This document shows positions 24,664-33,666 of a DNA stretch of 64,000 nt, in pieces; within the stretch, counting starts at the first letter, position 1, and each line of letters starts with the position of its first letter. The notes below the pieces were generated by a model. The model was given only the letters and a program-made list of their open reading frames with translations, had not been told where the DNA came from and did not search any database. The stretch covers positions 1 to 64,000 of the forward strand of contig JBBQAO010000001.1 of assembly GCA_038316355.1 (NCBI GenBank), written 5' to 3'. Made by a program: the position numbers and the translations under genes. Origin of the DNA: Ga0077527 sp038316355 (GTDB taxonomy: Bacteria; Pseudomonadota; Gammaproteobacteria; Burkholderiales; SG8-41).

Positions 24664-25498
24664 GATGTTGCGGGCTCCAGCGCAAGGCCCGGTTGTTGAG
24701 GGCCACAATGATGCGGTCGGTCAGAAACCCTGCAATGCCGATGACGATCATCCCGGTAATCACCAGGTCAGTGCGGGACAGGGTGCGCCCGTCCATGATC
24801 ACCGACCCCAGGCCGGTCGGCACACCGGTCATTTCGCCCACGACAATCAGGATCCAGGCAAAGCCGTGGGCCAGACGCAAACCATTGAAGATGCTCGGCG
24901 TGGCCGCCGGCAGCACGATCTGGCGAAACATGCGCGAACCGTCGCAGCCGAGCATGGCGGCGGCCTCAAACAAACGGGGGTCGACCGAGCGCACACCAAA
25001 AATCGTATTAAGCAGAATGGGGTAGAACGCACCCAGAAACACCAGAAAAATCGCGGAGCGCGGGCCGAGACCGAAAAAAATCATCGACAGCGGCAGCCAG
25101 GCGGTGACGGGGATCGGCCGCAGCAAAGACAGGGTCGGATCCAGCATCTGACGGATCAGCGGCACCTTGCCGATCAACAGGCCCAATGGCACGCCGATCA
25201 CGATGGCGAGGAGGAACCCACCATAAACCCGCTGCATCGAGGCCAGCAGATGGGTGCCTATGGTGGCGCTGAAGGCATCATCGTGTATGCCACCGAATAT
25301 GAAGTCCCACATCATCACGCCGACCTGATAGGGCGCAGGCACCAGGCGCGTGCCTGTCATCACCACCAGATAGTGCCAGAGCACGACCAGCGCCAGCGGG
25401 AACACGACCGCCAGCAGCACGGCCCGCGCCCGCTCCGGCAGCCAGAGACGGGAGGGCGGCGCAGTGGCCGCCGGTATTTCCGTGGGAACGGCGGACAT
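24656..25498 (-). CDS. ABC transporter permease, NitT/Tau type
   Basis: 280 residues with about six hydrophobic segments. The EAA loop reads EAAAMLGCDGSRMFRQIVLPAATPSIFNGLRLA (start near residue 177), the typical SsuC/TauC coupling-helix motif. It is the inner-membrane channel. It lies between the receptor (21 bases upstream) and the ATPase (overlapping), giving a receptor-permease-ATPase operon. Confidence 0.93.
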   Translation of the reverse strand: MSAVPTEIPAATAPPSRLWLPERARAVLLAVVFPLALVVLWHYLVVMTGTRLVPAPYQVGVMMWDFIFGGIHDDAFSATIGTHLLASMQRVYGGFLLAIVIGVPLGLLIGKVPLIRQMLDPTLSLLRPIPVTAWLPLSMIFFGLGPRSAIFLVFLGAFYPILLNTIFGVRSVDPRLFEAAAMLGCDGSRMFRQIVLPAATPSIFNGLRLAHGFAWILIVVGEMTGVPTGLGSVIMDGRTLSRTDLVITGMIVIGIAGFLTDRIIVALNNRALRWSPQHHG

Positions 25499-25519
25499 CA
25501 GCGTAGCCTCATCAACAGC

Positions 25520-26491
25520 TTACTTTTTTACGGCGACAGCAGCCGGCATGAATTTAGCATTGATGAATTTGTCGAAATCCGGCAGTTCACGAATCTGCTT
25601 TTTCTCGAGCATCAACTGGCCATAAGCTTTGGCGCGGGTGACGAAGACGTCATCAATCTGCCAAGTCAATTGCACGTTGGGGAGCGCGAGTTCGATCGAT
25701 TTTTGCTGCTGACCGAGTTTCTGCATGGTCATCTTCACCATCTCGCTCCGGTTGGTCAGCGCGAATTCGGTCGCCTTGCGATGCATCTCCATCATGACTT
25801 TCACCAACTCCGGATTTTTGTCGATCAACTCCTGACGCGTGGCCCACACCATGTTGAGCGATCCGATCGGCGTGCTGTAGGGATACTCCACAATCTTGCC
25901 GGTGCCGTTGGCGAGGCTGATGCCGGGACCAGGCTCGGCGCCGACGTAGGCATCTATGTCGCCGCGCGCGAGGGCCGGCGCCATGTCGGAAAACGGCAAA
26001 CGGATCGGCTGGATGTCCTTGATCGTCATGCCTTCGGCTTTAAGGCGTTCCAGAATCACCACTTCCTGGGTTGAACCGGGCCAGATCGCGACTTTCTTGC
26101 CCTTCAGTGCCTTGACGTTCGCGATATCGGATTTGGCCCCGGCGACAATCGCCATGCCGGCATTGCATTGCGGCGCGATGACCACCACCGGTTCGCCGGC
26201 GGCGGCGCCGAGCATCGCGGCCGCGATGCCGAAGGTACCGAAATCGACCGTGCCGGTAACCACGGCATTCTTGCCGTCAGTCGGGCTTTCGAAGGGGATC
26301 ACTTCGATCTTGTAACCGGGCGGTGCGAACTGCTGGTAAAAATACGGCGTGATGGCATGAATCAACTTCAGGGTGCCGACCTTGATGACCTTCTGTTCCT
26401 GGGCCTGCGTTGCAGCCGGCAGCAGCATCACGGCAACGAATGCGACGAGCACGCTGAGCGTTGACAACAGTTTTTGCGGCATGGTTGGCAT
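25520..26491 (-). CDS. ABC transporter substrate-binding protein, NMT1/SsuA type
   Basis: 323 residues. A signal peptide ends at ATQAQE (about residue 31). The first lobe starts KVIKVGTLKLIHAITPYFYQ. IVAGAKSDIANVKALKGKKV and GDIDAYVGAEPGPGISLANG are typical of the NMT1/SsuA-like fold. It delivers ligand to the permease just downstream. AGGAG lies directly before ATG at 26491, which fixes the start over 26536. Known family ligands include sulfonates, nitrate, pyrimidines and aromatic acids. Confidence 0.92.
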   Translation of the reverse strand: MPTMPQKLLSTLSVLVAFVAVMLLPAATQAQEQKVIKVGTLKLIHAITPYFYQQFAPPGYKIEVIPFESPTDGKNAVVTGTVDFGTFGIAAAMLGAAAGEPVVVIAPQCNAGMAIVAGAKSDIANVKALKGKKVAIWPGSTQEVVILERLKAEGMTIKDIQPIRLPFSDMAPALARGDIDAYVGAEPGPGISLANGTGKIVEYPYSTPIGSLNMVWATRQELIDKNPELVKVMMEMHRKATEFALTNRSEMVKMTMQKLGQQQKSIELALPNVQLTWQIDDVFVTRAKAYGQLMLEKKQIRELPDFDKFINAKFMPAAVAVKK

Positions 26492-26675
26492 GACTGCTCC
26501 TGTACGGGATTGCCGGTTGATGCAACGCACCGGCACGATGCCAGCAATATTGTTTTAGCAATCACCGTGCCATGACAAATTCTGTTAGGAAACAACGGGC
26601 TGACGGCGCCGACCCGTCTGCAACCGCCCCGCGATAGCGCGGGAAATCGCTTGCGGCACTGTTTATGTGCGCCAA

Positions 26676-27500
26676 TTACGCGGCGGCGAGTTCGCGCACC
26701 AGCGCGGTCAGTTGGCCTGCGGGCCGCGCCAGTTCTTCGAGGATGGTGAAATGATTGAGGTGCGGCAAACGCACCAGGCGTCCGGGCAGGCCGGCCAGCA
26801 CGCGCGCGGCGGCGCAGTCCGCGGACTGGCGCTGCAATTCAGGCAGCTCGCCTCCGCCACAGGCAAGAATCAGCGGCGCCGAACGCGCGGGCAGATTGAA
26901 CAGCGGGCTCAAGCGGCGCGCTTCCGCCGTATCGAGGCCAAGCTTCGCATTAAGGTAATTCAGCCGCACCGGCTCCAGATCGAAAATGCCGCTGATGGCG
27001 AGGCCCGCCCTGATCACCGGCGCATCGAGCATCAGCGCCGCGAGATGGCCGCCTGCAGACCAGCCTGAAACCAGAATGCGCTGTGGATCTCCCCCGTAAT
27101 CCGCCGCGTGCCGCGCCAGCCAGTTCAGGGCGCTGCGTATTTCGTCGACAATGCCCGCCAGTGATTTCTCCGGCGCGAGGGTATAGCCGGCCATTGCGAC
27201 ATGTATCCCGTGCGCCAGGGGGCCTTCCGCCAAAAAGCTGAACGTCTCCTTGCGCCGCATCTGCCAGTAACCGCCATGGATGAATACCAACAATGGCCCC
27301 GGCGCGGACGCAGCAAAATAATCGATGCGATTGCGCTCAGCGGTGCCGTAGCGCAGATCAAGATGCTCTGGCCGTGCTGCACGCAAACGCGCGCTACGCG
27401 CCTCAAAGTCGGCGAGCAACTCGCCACTATTCGCGACCGCCGCTGAATTGTCATACGCAGCGTCCAGCGCCGAGCGATCCATGTCGCGATACAGGCTCAT
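26676..27500 (-). CDS. alpha/beta hydrolase, kynurenine-formamidase-like
   Basis: 274 residues. MDRSALDAAYDNSAAV at the N-terminus and FIHGGYWQMRRKETF (oxyanion HGGYW, about residues 70-84) are characteristic of kynurenine-formamidase-like hydrolases. The nucleophile is in VSGWSAGGHLAA and the His in LPHLNHFTILE near the C-terminus. Members hydrolyse formyl amides or esters. ATG at 27500 is used because TTG at 27515 adds five atypical residues. It stands alone between the ABC operon and receptor 7, same strand. Confidence 0.87.
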   Translation of the reverse strand: MSLYRDMDRSALDAAYDNSAAVANSGELLADFEARSARLRAARPEHLDLRYGTAERNRIDYFAASAPGPLLVFIHGGYWQMRRKETFSFLAEGPLAHGIHVAMAGYTLAPEKSLAGIVDEIRSALNWLARHAADYGGDPQRILVSGWSAGGHLAALMLDAPVIRAGLAISGIFDLEPVRLNYLNAKLGLDTAEARRLSPLFNLPARSAPLILACGGGELPELQRQSADCAAARVLAGLPGRLVRLPHLNHFTILEELARPAGQLTALVRELAAA

Positions 27501-27573
27501 CGCACGATGAGGCAAAAACCCATTGGTCTCGCCAATTTACAAGTAATTGATTTTAAAGAAATAATTATTACGG

Positions 27574-28560
27574 TCATTCGGCCTTGATGCCTGCGGCCCT
27601 GACCAGCCCGCCCCACTTCACCGCCTCGGCCTTCAGGTACTGCGTGAATTCAGCCGGGGTGTCGCCCACGGGCTCGAGACCAGCGCGCGCCATGCGGTCA
27701 GCGATCGCCGGTTCCCCCAGTGTCGCCACGATGTCCTTGTGCAATCGTTCAATCACCGCGCGTGGCGTGCCGCGCGGCGCCACCACGCCGTTCCAGTTGT
27801 TCGCCTCATAACCTTTCACTCCCGCCTCGGCAATCGTCGGCATTTCCGGGAACAGCGGTGAACGTCTGGTTTTGCCGACACCCAGGCCCCGCAGTTTGCC
27901 GGCGCGAATATGCGGCTGCGCGGTGGTGAGATTGGCCATCATCATGTTCAGACGACCGGCCACCAGATCAGCCACCGCGGGCGCGCCACCTTTGTATGGC
28001 ACATGCAGCGCCTCCACACCGGCCATGCTGGTGAACAGCGCCATCGCGAGATGACCCGCGCCGCCGACACCACTGGAGCCGTAGTTGTATTTGCCGGGGC
28101 TGGCTTTAAGTACCGTAATCAATTCCTTGACCGAAGTCGCCGGCATCGACGGATGCACCACCAGCAGATTGCTGGAACCGGCGATATTGGTGATCGCGAC
28201 AAAGTCGCGGTCAAGCACGTACGGCACCTTGGCATACAGCGACGGATTCACCGCCAGCGGCGGGGTCGCCATCAGCAGGATATGGCCGTCGGGGGTTGCG
28301 TCCTTGACGATCTCGGTGCCGATGATGGTGCCGGCGCCGGTGCGGTTGTCGATCACCACTGGCTGGCCAAGGCGCTCGGAGAGGCGGGCGCCAGTGATGC
28401 GGGCCACGGTGTCAGTCGAACCGCCGGCGGAATACGGCACCACCAGACGCACGGGGCGTTGCGGAAAAGCAGTGGGGGACTGCGCGGAAAAAGCGGGGAT
28501 GGCAGGAATCGCGGAAAACGCGATGGCCAATACCGGGAAAAAATTGCGCGTAATGTTCAT
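27574..28560 (-). CDS. Bug/TctC-family periplasmic substrate-binding protein (7 of 8)
   Basis: 328 residues. The signal peptide is long and Ala/Pro-rich (ends near PAFSAQS). FPQRPVRLVVPYSAGGSTDT, IDNRTGAGTIIGTEI, PDGHILLMATP (His for the usual Tyr) and HVPYKGGAPAV follow. AAGG lies seven bases before ATG at 28560. It is located between a flavin reductase and a hydrolase gene, all on the minus strand. Confidence 0.93.
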   Translation of the reverse strand: MNITRNFFPVLAIAFSAIPAIPAFSAQSPTAFPQRPVRLVVPYSAGGSTDTVARITGARLSERLGQPVVIDNRTGAGTIIGTEIVKDATPDGHILLMATPPLAVNPSLYAKVPYVLDRDFVAITNIAGSSNLLVVHPSMPATSVKELITVLKASPGKYNYGSSGVGGAGHLAMALFTSMAGVEALHVPYKGGAPAVADLVAGRLNMMMANLTTAQPHIRAGKLRGLGVGKTRRSPLFPEMPTIAEAGVKGYEANNWNGVVAPRGTPRAVIERLHKDIVATLGEPAIADRMARAGLEPVGDTPAEFTQYLKAEAVKWGGLVRAAGIKAE

Positions 28561-28661
28561 GATGCACCTTACTGACAAATTGCCGATTGTCCTTCGGGAT
28601 TTCGGTTTTTTACCGGGAATTTTGCTGGAAATTTTTCTGGAAAGATTCGGGGCGACTGCAG

Positions 28662-29288
28662 CTATTCGCCGGCGGCACCGCCGCCATACGGAATGCGCGG
28701 CATCTCGAAACGGTCAGTGACACGCGTATACCCGCCCTTGCCCGCCAGGCGGCCGATCGGGTTGATCTGACCGACGTCGACATGGAAACGTTCGTTGACG
28801 ATGCCGTCGTGGTAATGGAAATAAACCACTTCACCGAATACCACGTGATAGGGCTTGCGACCCATATCGACGATCTGCATCAGCCGGCATTCCATCGCCA
28901 CCGGTGCTTCGGCAATTCGCGGCGGCCGCACGCGACTCGAAGGCACCGCGGTTAATCCGGCCTTTTCGATTTCGTTGACTTCAGGCGGGTAATCGACGGC
29001 ACAGATGTTCATCTTGTCCTTGATTGAATCGCTGACGATGTGCACGACGAATTCCGGAATCTCGCGAATATTGCGCACCGTATCCTTGGCGCCGCTGGAT
29101 TTTTCGCCAACGGAGAACATCAGCATCGCCGGGTCGGATCCGATCGCGTTGAAAAAACTGAAGGGCGCGGCATTGGGCCCGTTACGACCCAGCGTGGTCA
29201 CCAGCGCGATCGGACGCGGGGTCACGGTGCCGATCATCAGCTTGTACTGATCCTGCCAGGAGAGTTTGCTTGCGTCGAATTCGGCCAT
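28662..29288 (-). CDS. flavin reductase family protein
   Basis: 208 residues with the FMN-binding split-barrel motifs TVTPRPIALVTTLGRNGPNA (about residues 20-39), APFSFFNAIGSDPAMLMFSV (about 40-59) and KDTVRNIREIPEFVVHIVS. Family members reduce FMN with NAD(P)H for a partner monooxygenase, or act as oxidoreductases with bound FMN. No flavin-dependent monooxygenase gene is in the window. It is probably transcribed with receptor 7 downstream. Confidence 0.9.
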   Translation of the reverse strand: MAEFDASKLSWQDQYKLMIGTVTPRPIALVTTLGRNGPNAAPFSFFNAIGSDPAMLMFSVGEKSSGAKDTVRNIREIPEFVVHIVSDSIKDKMNICAVDYPPEVNEIEKAGLTAVPSSRVRPPRIAEAPVAMECRLMQIVDMGRKPYHVVFGEVVYFHYHDGIVNERFHVDVGQINPIGRLAGKGGYTRVTDRFEMPRIPYGGGAAGE

Positions 29289-29374
29289 GATTCATTCAGC
29301 AACAGGGTGGGATGCCGGCGATTCTAACAGGGCATCACGCCGGCAACGCCCGGTTCCACATCATGCGCTGCATG

Positions 29375-29401
29375 AAAAAACGCCCGCAAAGGGCGGGCGT
29401 T
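29375..29401 (-). terminator. rho-independent terminator after Bug receptor 8
   Basis: AACGCCCGC (29379-29387) pairs with GCGGGCGTT (29393-29401), a perfect 9-bp stem with a five-base loop. On the minus strand it is followed by a run of six T (29375-29380). It lies 48 bases after the receptor stop. Confidence 0.9.
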
Positions 29402-29448
29402 CTGCAAAAGGAGCCGGCACGCGCTGCTGCGCATGCCGCAGGACAGTC

Positions 29449-30423
29449 TCAGTCGCCAACCACGTTGGCGGCCTTGATCACCTTGGCGTATTTCGCAACC
29501 TCACGCTTGAAGTAGGCCGCCAGTTCTTCCGGGGTGCTGCCCACCGGCTCGCCGCCTTCCTTGCGGATGAAGTCGTTGACGTCCGGAGACTTCAGCGCCT
29601 TGATGATCTCGGCATTGAGTTTGACAACAATATCCTTCGGCGTGCCTTTCGGGAAAAACATTGCATACCAGTTGTCCGCCTCGAAATCCGGGTGGATCGT
29701 GTTCATGGTCGGCAGGTCGGGAAACGTCGATGACCGCTTGGCAGTAGTCACCGCCAGCGGCCGGACCTTGCCCGACTTGATGAAGGGCTGGGCCGCCAGT
29801 GCAGTGGCAAACGTGAAATCCGTTTCGCCGCTGATCTGGGCCACGATAGCAGGACCACCGCCTTTATACGGTATCGGCGTCACCTTGGTTCCGGCAAACA
29901 GATTGAGCATCTCGACCGACAGATGGCTGGTGGTGCCGGAGCCGTTGTGCGCGGCGTTCATCTTGCCGCTCTTCTTGGCCAACGCGATCAGTTCCTTGAG
30001 GTTTTTGGCCGGGACACTGGGATGCACAACCAGCACCAGCGGCACCGAGGATATCCAACTCACTGGCACCAGATCGGTGACCGGATTAAAGTTGAGGCGT
30101 TTGCTCAGCAGCGTGACGTTGACGGCCAATGAGGCCGTCGTAAACAGGATGGTGTAGCCATCAGGCGGAGACTTGGTGACCAACTCGGCGCCGATCAGGC
30201 CTGCGCCGCCGGCCCGGTTGTCCACCAGGAAGTTCTGGCCCATGCTCTGCTGGAATTTCTGGGCGAGCAGGCGACCCTGGATGTCGGTGCCGCCACCGGC
30301 ACCAAAGGGTACGATGATGCGCACCGCCTTGGTCGGCCATTGCTGGGCCACGGCCGGAACACACCAGGCCATGGATACGGCGGCGAGTACAGCGCCGGCA
30401 ATCTGCAACTTTTTCTGTTTCAT
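29449..30423 (-). CDS. Bug/TctC-family periplasmic substrate-binding protein (8 of 8)
   Basis: 324 residues. The signal peptide ends at PAVAQQ (about residue 27). WPTKAVRIIVPFGAGGGTDI, VDNRAGGAGLIGAEL, PDGYTILFTTA, then PIPYKGGGPAI, where the usual His-Val is Pro-Ile. AGGAGG lies just before the ATG, and a strong intrinsic terminator follows. It is 45 bases downstream of a hydrolase gene on the same strand. Confidence 0.93.
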   Translation of the reverse strand: MKQKKLQIAGAVLAAVSMAWCVPAVAQQWPTKAVRIIVPFGAGGGTDIQGRLLAQKFQQSMGQNFLVDNRAGGAGLIGAELVTKSPPDGYTILFTTASLAVNVTLLSKRLNFNPVTDLVPVSWISSVPLVLVVHPSVPAKNLKELIALAKKSGKMNAAHNGSGTTSHLSVEMLNLFAGTKVTPIPYKGGGPAIVAQISGETDFTFATALAAQPFIKSGKVRPLAVTTAKRSSTFPDLPTMNTIHPDFEADNWYAMFFPKGTPKDIVVKLNAEIIKALKSPDVNDFIRKEGGEPVGSTPEELAAYFKREVAKYAKVIKAANVVGD

Positions 30424-30468
30424 TGAAACCTCCTGTTTTGCTGCTTTTAAAATGGAACCGCGCGGGTT

Positions 30469-31392
30469 TTAGCCCCGGTAAATCGGCTCCGGCTGAGTAA
30501 AAAACGAATGCAGAATGTGGTACACCGTGCGGTAATTGATCTGCTGGAAGCTGGCGTGCGAAATCCCCGGCATCACCGCAAACTGCTTGTCGGGATTGGG
30601 CAGGCGGTTGAAGAAATCAAGCAGGTCTTCCATGCTGGCAATGCCGTCCCACTGACCGCGCATGACGACGGTTGCCGCGGTGATTTTCGCCGGGTCAACC
30701 ACCGGCAGTTTCGCGCACATGTCGAGGTAGGTGCCGGTGGGCACCGAATCGTCAAGCGCAAGCACAGCGTCAGCAAAGGCTTCGATCACTTTCGCCTCGG
30801 CGCAGCCGGGATGGTCGCGGGTGAAAATCGAATGCATGAAGGCACGATCGATCGGACGGCGCTTCTGTGATTTCCACTGATCGAGTTTTTTCGCGCGTTC
30901 TTCCAGCGTCGGACTGCCCTTGCCGGTCCAGACGAAAGCATCCAGTGCCAGGCGTGATACACGGTCGGGATGGCGTTCAGCGAACATCGCGGCGCGCAGC
31001 GCGCCGGAGGATATGCCGTAGACCAGGAATTTTTTCGCGTCCGAGGTCTTGATGATGTAATCGCTGGCGGCGGCCAGATCATCAGCGCCATTGGCGATGT
31101 CGAAATAAATGTCGCGCGATTTGTCGGAGCGGCCGTAGCCTTCCATGTCCACGCACCAGGTGTTGAAACCACGCTCGGCGAACCAGTCCATCACCGACGA
31201 ATCCGGGCGTCCGGGCACCTCCAGGTCAAAGGTCGGCTGGGACGCCATCGACGAGCCATGCACGAACAGCACCGTGCCGTTTTTACCCTTGCCGTCGGTC
31301 GCCTGTTTTTCCCAAAGGAAAAGTTTGACATCGCCCTTGCGGGTCCAGTGCTCCTTGCCTTTGATGGCTGTGCCTGCCGTGTTCTGATCCAT
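30469..31392 (-). CDS. alpha/beta hydrolase
   Basis: 307 residues. VLFVHGSSMASQPTFD (oxyanion region, about residues 35-50), the strand-turn CVDMEGYGRSDKS, the nucleophile elbow VYGISSGALRAAM (Ser about 122), acid region VVMRGQWDGIAS and base in MPGISHASFQ. No signal peptide. ATG at 31392 starts the recognisable protein (MDQNTAGTAIKGKEHWT). The frame is open further upstream but without family features. It is divergent from the class II aldolase gene and co-directional with receptor 8. Confidence 0.88.
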   Translation of the reverse strand: MDQNTAGTAIKGKEHWTRKGDVKLFLWEKQATDGKGKNGTVLFVHGSSMASQPTFDLEVPGRPDSSVMDWFAERGFNTWCVDMEGYGRSDKSRDIYFDIANGADDLAAASDYIIKTSDAKKFLVYGISSGALRAAMFAERHPDRVSRLALDAFVWTGKGSPTLEERAKKLDQWKSQKRRPIDRAFMHSIFTRDHPGCAEAKVIEAFADAVLALDDSVPTGTYLDMCAKLPVVDPAKITAATVVMRGQWDGIASMEDLLDFFNRLPNPDKQFAVMPGISHASFQQINYRTVYHILHSFFTQPEPIYRG

Positions 31393-31553
31393 GGGTTTCC
31401 GGAGAATGGTGATGCTGACTGTCGGGGAAGGGAATGGAAGTCTAGGATACGGAACCGCCCCAGTCAAACCCCGGGAACGCCCTATATAATCATTGTAATC
31501 ATTGACCAAATACGCCGCAGTTCGTCCACGACACTCACGCAATACGCTTATCC

Positions 31554-32351
31554 ATGACCACCAACTACTCAACCCAATTCCGCAGCATCAAGGACGAAGT
31601 CAGCACCGAGGAATGGGAAACACGGGTCAACCTCGCCGCCTGTTACCGGCTGACCGACAGTTTCGGCATGACCGATCTGATCTACAACCACATCACCGCG
31701 CGGATCCCGGGGGATGACGAACACCTGCTGATCAACCTCTACGGCCTGCTCTACAAGGAAATCACCGCATCGAGCCTGGTCAAGATCGACCTCGAGGGCA
31801 ACATCCTGTGGAAACCCGAAACCGATTACGGCATCAACAAATCCGGTTATGTGATCCACGGCGCCATCCACCGCGCGCGACCCGAATTGAAATGCGTGAT
31901 ACACACCCACACCCGCGCCGGCATGGCCGTGTGTTCGATGCAATGCGGCCTGCTGCCGATGACGCAGACCTCGATGCGTTTTGTCGGGCATCTGGGTTAT
32001 CACGATTACGAAGGACCAGCAGTGGATCTCGCCGAACGCGAGCGACTGGTGCGCGACCTCGGGCCACACGATGCGATGCTGCTGCGCAACCACGGACTGC
32101 TGACCTGCGGTGCGACCATCCAGCAGGCCTTCAACACCATGTACCAGCTTGAGACGTCCTGCCGTTCGCAGGTCGACGCGATGGCCGGCGGCCAGCAAAT
32201 CGTGCTGCCGCCGCAGGAAGTCATAGCCCATACCGCAAACCTCTATCAACCTGGCACGCGCCGCCCGTACGGCGTGCTGGAGTGGCATGCGATGCTGCGC
32301 CTGCTCGACGCGGAAGGAAAAAATTCCGGTTACCCGCCGTACTGGCACTGA
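31554..32351 (+). CDS. class II aldolase/adducin family protein
   Basis: 265 residues. NLAACYRLTDSFGMTDLIYN leads into HITARIP (active-site segment, about residue 47). CVIHTHTRAGMAVCSM (about 115-130) supplies two zinc-site His and LLRNHGLLTCG (about 179-189) the third. The family includes fuculose-phosphate aldolase, ribulose-5-P 4-epimerase and decarboxylase-like enzymes of aromatic catabolism. It is 54 bases upstream of the acyl-CoA dehydrogenase and probably shares its transcript. Confidence 0.9.
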   Translation: MTTNYSTQFRSIKDEVSTEEWETRVNLAACYRLTDSFGMTDLIYNHITARIPGDDEHLLINLYGLLYKEITASSLVKIDLEGNILWKPETDYGINKSGYVIHGAIHRARPELKCVIHTHTRAGMAVCSMQCGLLPMTQTSMRFVGHLGYHDYEGPAVDLAERERLVRDLGPHDAMLLRNHGLLTCGATIQQAFNTMYQLETSCRSQVDAMAGGQQIVLPPQEVIAHTANLYQPGTRRPYGVLEWHAMLRLLDAEGKNSGYPPYWH

Positions 32352-32405
32352 ACCGCCGCCCGATTACCAGTCACCAATTACCAATTACCCGGTTACAAAT
32401 TCATC

Positions 32406-33587
32406 ATGGATTTCAGCATCTCGGAAGAACAACGCGCCTTCGTCGATACCGTACGCAAGGTTTGCCAGAAAGAATTCGCGCCGCGCGCGATCAAATACCT
32501 CGACGGCACCTGGCCCGCCGAAAACATGAAACGCCTCGGTGAAATCGGCGTACTCGGCATGGCCGTGCCGCAGGAATACGGCGGCTCCGGGCTGTCGATC
32601 CTCGACACCGTGCTGGTGCTCGAGGAAATCGGCAAGGTCTGCTACGTCACCGCAATGGGCGCGCTCGGCGAAGTGGGCACCCAGACCCGCATCATTTCGA
32701 CCTTCGCGCCCGAAGAAATCAAGCGCAAAATCCTGCCGCGCGTTGCCACCGGCGAGGCCATCCTCGCGATCTGCATGACCGAGCCCGACGCCGGCACCGA
32801 TGTGCCCGCCTACAAGACCAACTGCACCATCAAGGGCGACCGCGTGATCCTGCGCGGCGCGAAGACACTGATTTCGCGTGCCGACATCGCCGAGATGTTC
32901 GTGGTGTTCACCCGCGTCAACAACAAGCCGGGAGCAGAAGGCATCGGTTGCGTGCTGGTGCCGGGCGGCATCAAAGGCCTCAATGCCAAAGCCAGTTACC
33001 ACACCATGGGCGGTGAGTACCTGTCCGATGTGTTCTTCGACGACATCGAATTGCCACTGGAGAATCTGGTGATCCGCGACAACGGCATGAAAAAACTGCT
33101 GTCGGCGTTCAACACCCAGCGCTGCCTCAATCCGGCGATCTGCCTCGGTCTCGCCGAAGGCGCGCTGGAGGAAGCGGTGAAATACATGCGCAACCGCTCG
33201 GCCTTCGGCAAAAAAATCGGTGACTTCCAGGGCATGCGCTGGAAAGTGGCCGACATGTACATCCAGATTGAGGCCGCGCGCGGCCTGCTCTATCGTGCCG
33301 CGGTGTCAGGCGACACGGTTTCAGGCAACAAATTCCCCGATCCGACGCTGGCGGCAATGGCCAAGATCTACACCAACGAAATGTCGATCCGCGTCACCAG
33401 TGAGGCGATCCAGGTGCACGGCGGTTACGGTTTCACCGACGAGTTTCCGGTATCGCGCTTCTTCCGCGGCACGCGTTACGGCAGCCTCGGTGGCGGCACC
33501 AGCGAAACCCTGCGCAACATGGTCGGACGCAAGCTGGTCGAGCAGATGGATCTGGCGTCAGGCTGCTTCGGAATGGACTACTTTTAA
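32406..33587 (+). CDS. acyl-CoA dehydrogenase
   Basis: 393 residues with the full ACAD fold: N-terminal helices, AICMTEPDAGTDVPA (about residues 121-135, FAD/substrate contact), RSAFGKKIGDFQGMRW (about 264-279) and AIQVHGGYGFTDEFPVSRFFR (about 334-354). The C-terminal motif is LGGGTSETLRN, so the position of the catalytic Glu in medium-chain types (YEGTSE) is Gly363. The alternative base position used by isovaleryl-type enzymes appears to be Gln238. It probably still binds FAD and a CoA ester, but the catalytic base is not obvious. It follows the aldolase gene. Confidence 0.9.
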   Translation: MDFSISEEQRAFVDTVRKVCQKEFAPRAIKYLDGTWPAENMKRLGEIGVLGMAVPQEYGGSGLSILDTVLVLEEIGKVCYVTAMGALGEVGTQTRIISTFAPEEIKRKILPRVATGEAILAICMTEPDAGTDVPAYKTNCTIKGDRVILRGAKTLISRADIAEMFVVFTRVNNKPGAEGIGCVLVPGGIKGLNAKASYHTMGGEYLSDVFFDDIELPLENLVIRDNGMKKLLSAFNTQRCLNPAICLGLAEGALEEAVKYMRNRSAFGKKIGDFQGMRWKVADMYIQIEAARGLLYRAAVSGDTVSGNKFPDPTLAAMAKIYTNEMSIRVTSEAIQVHGGYGFTDEFPVSRFFRGTRYGSLGGGTSETLRNMVGRKLVEQMDLASGCFGMDYF

Positions 33588-33666
33588 AGCCCGTGATGAG
33601 TGATGGGCAAAGTGCGATCAGCAGAGTTTCCGCTCCGCGTTCATCACTCCTCGCTCCGCGCTGGAA

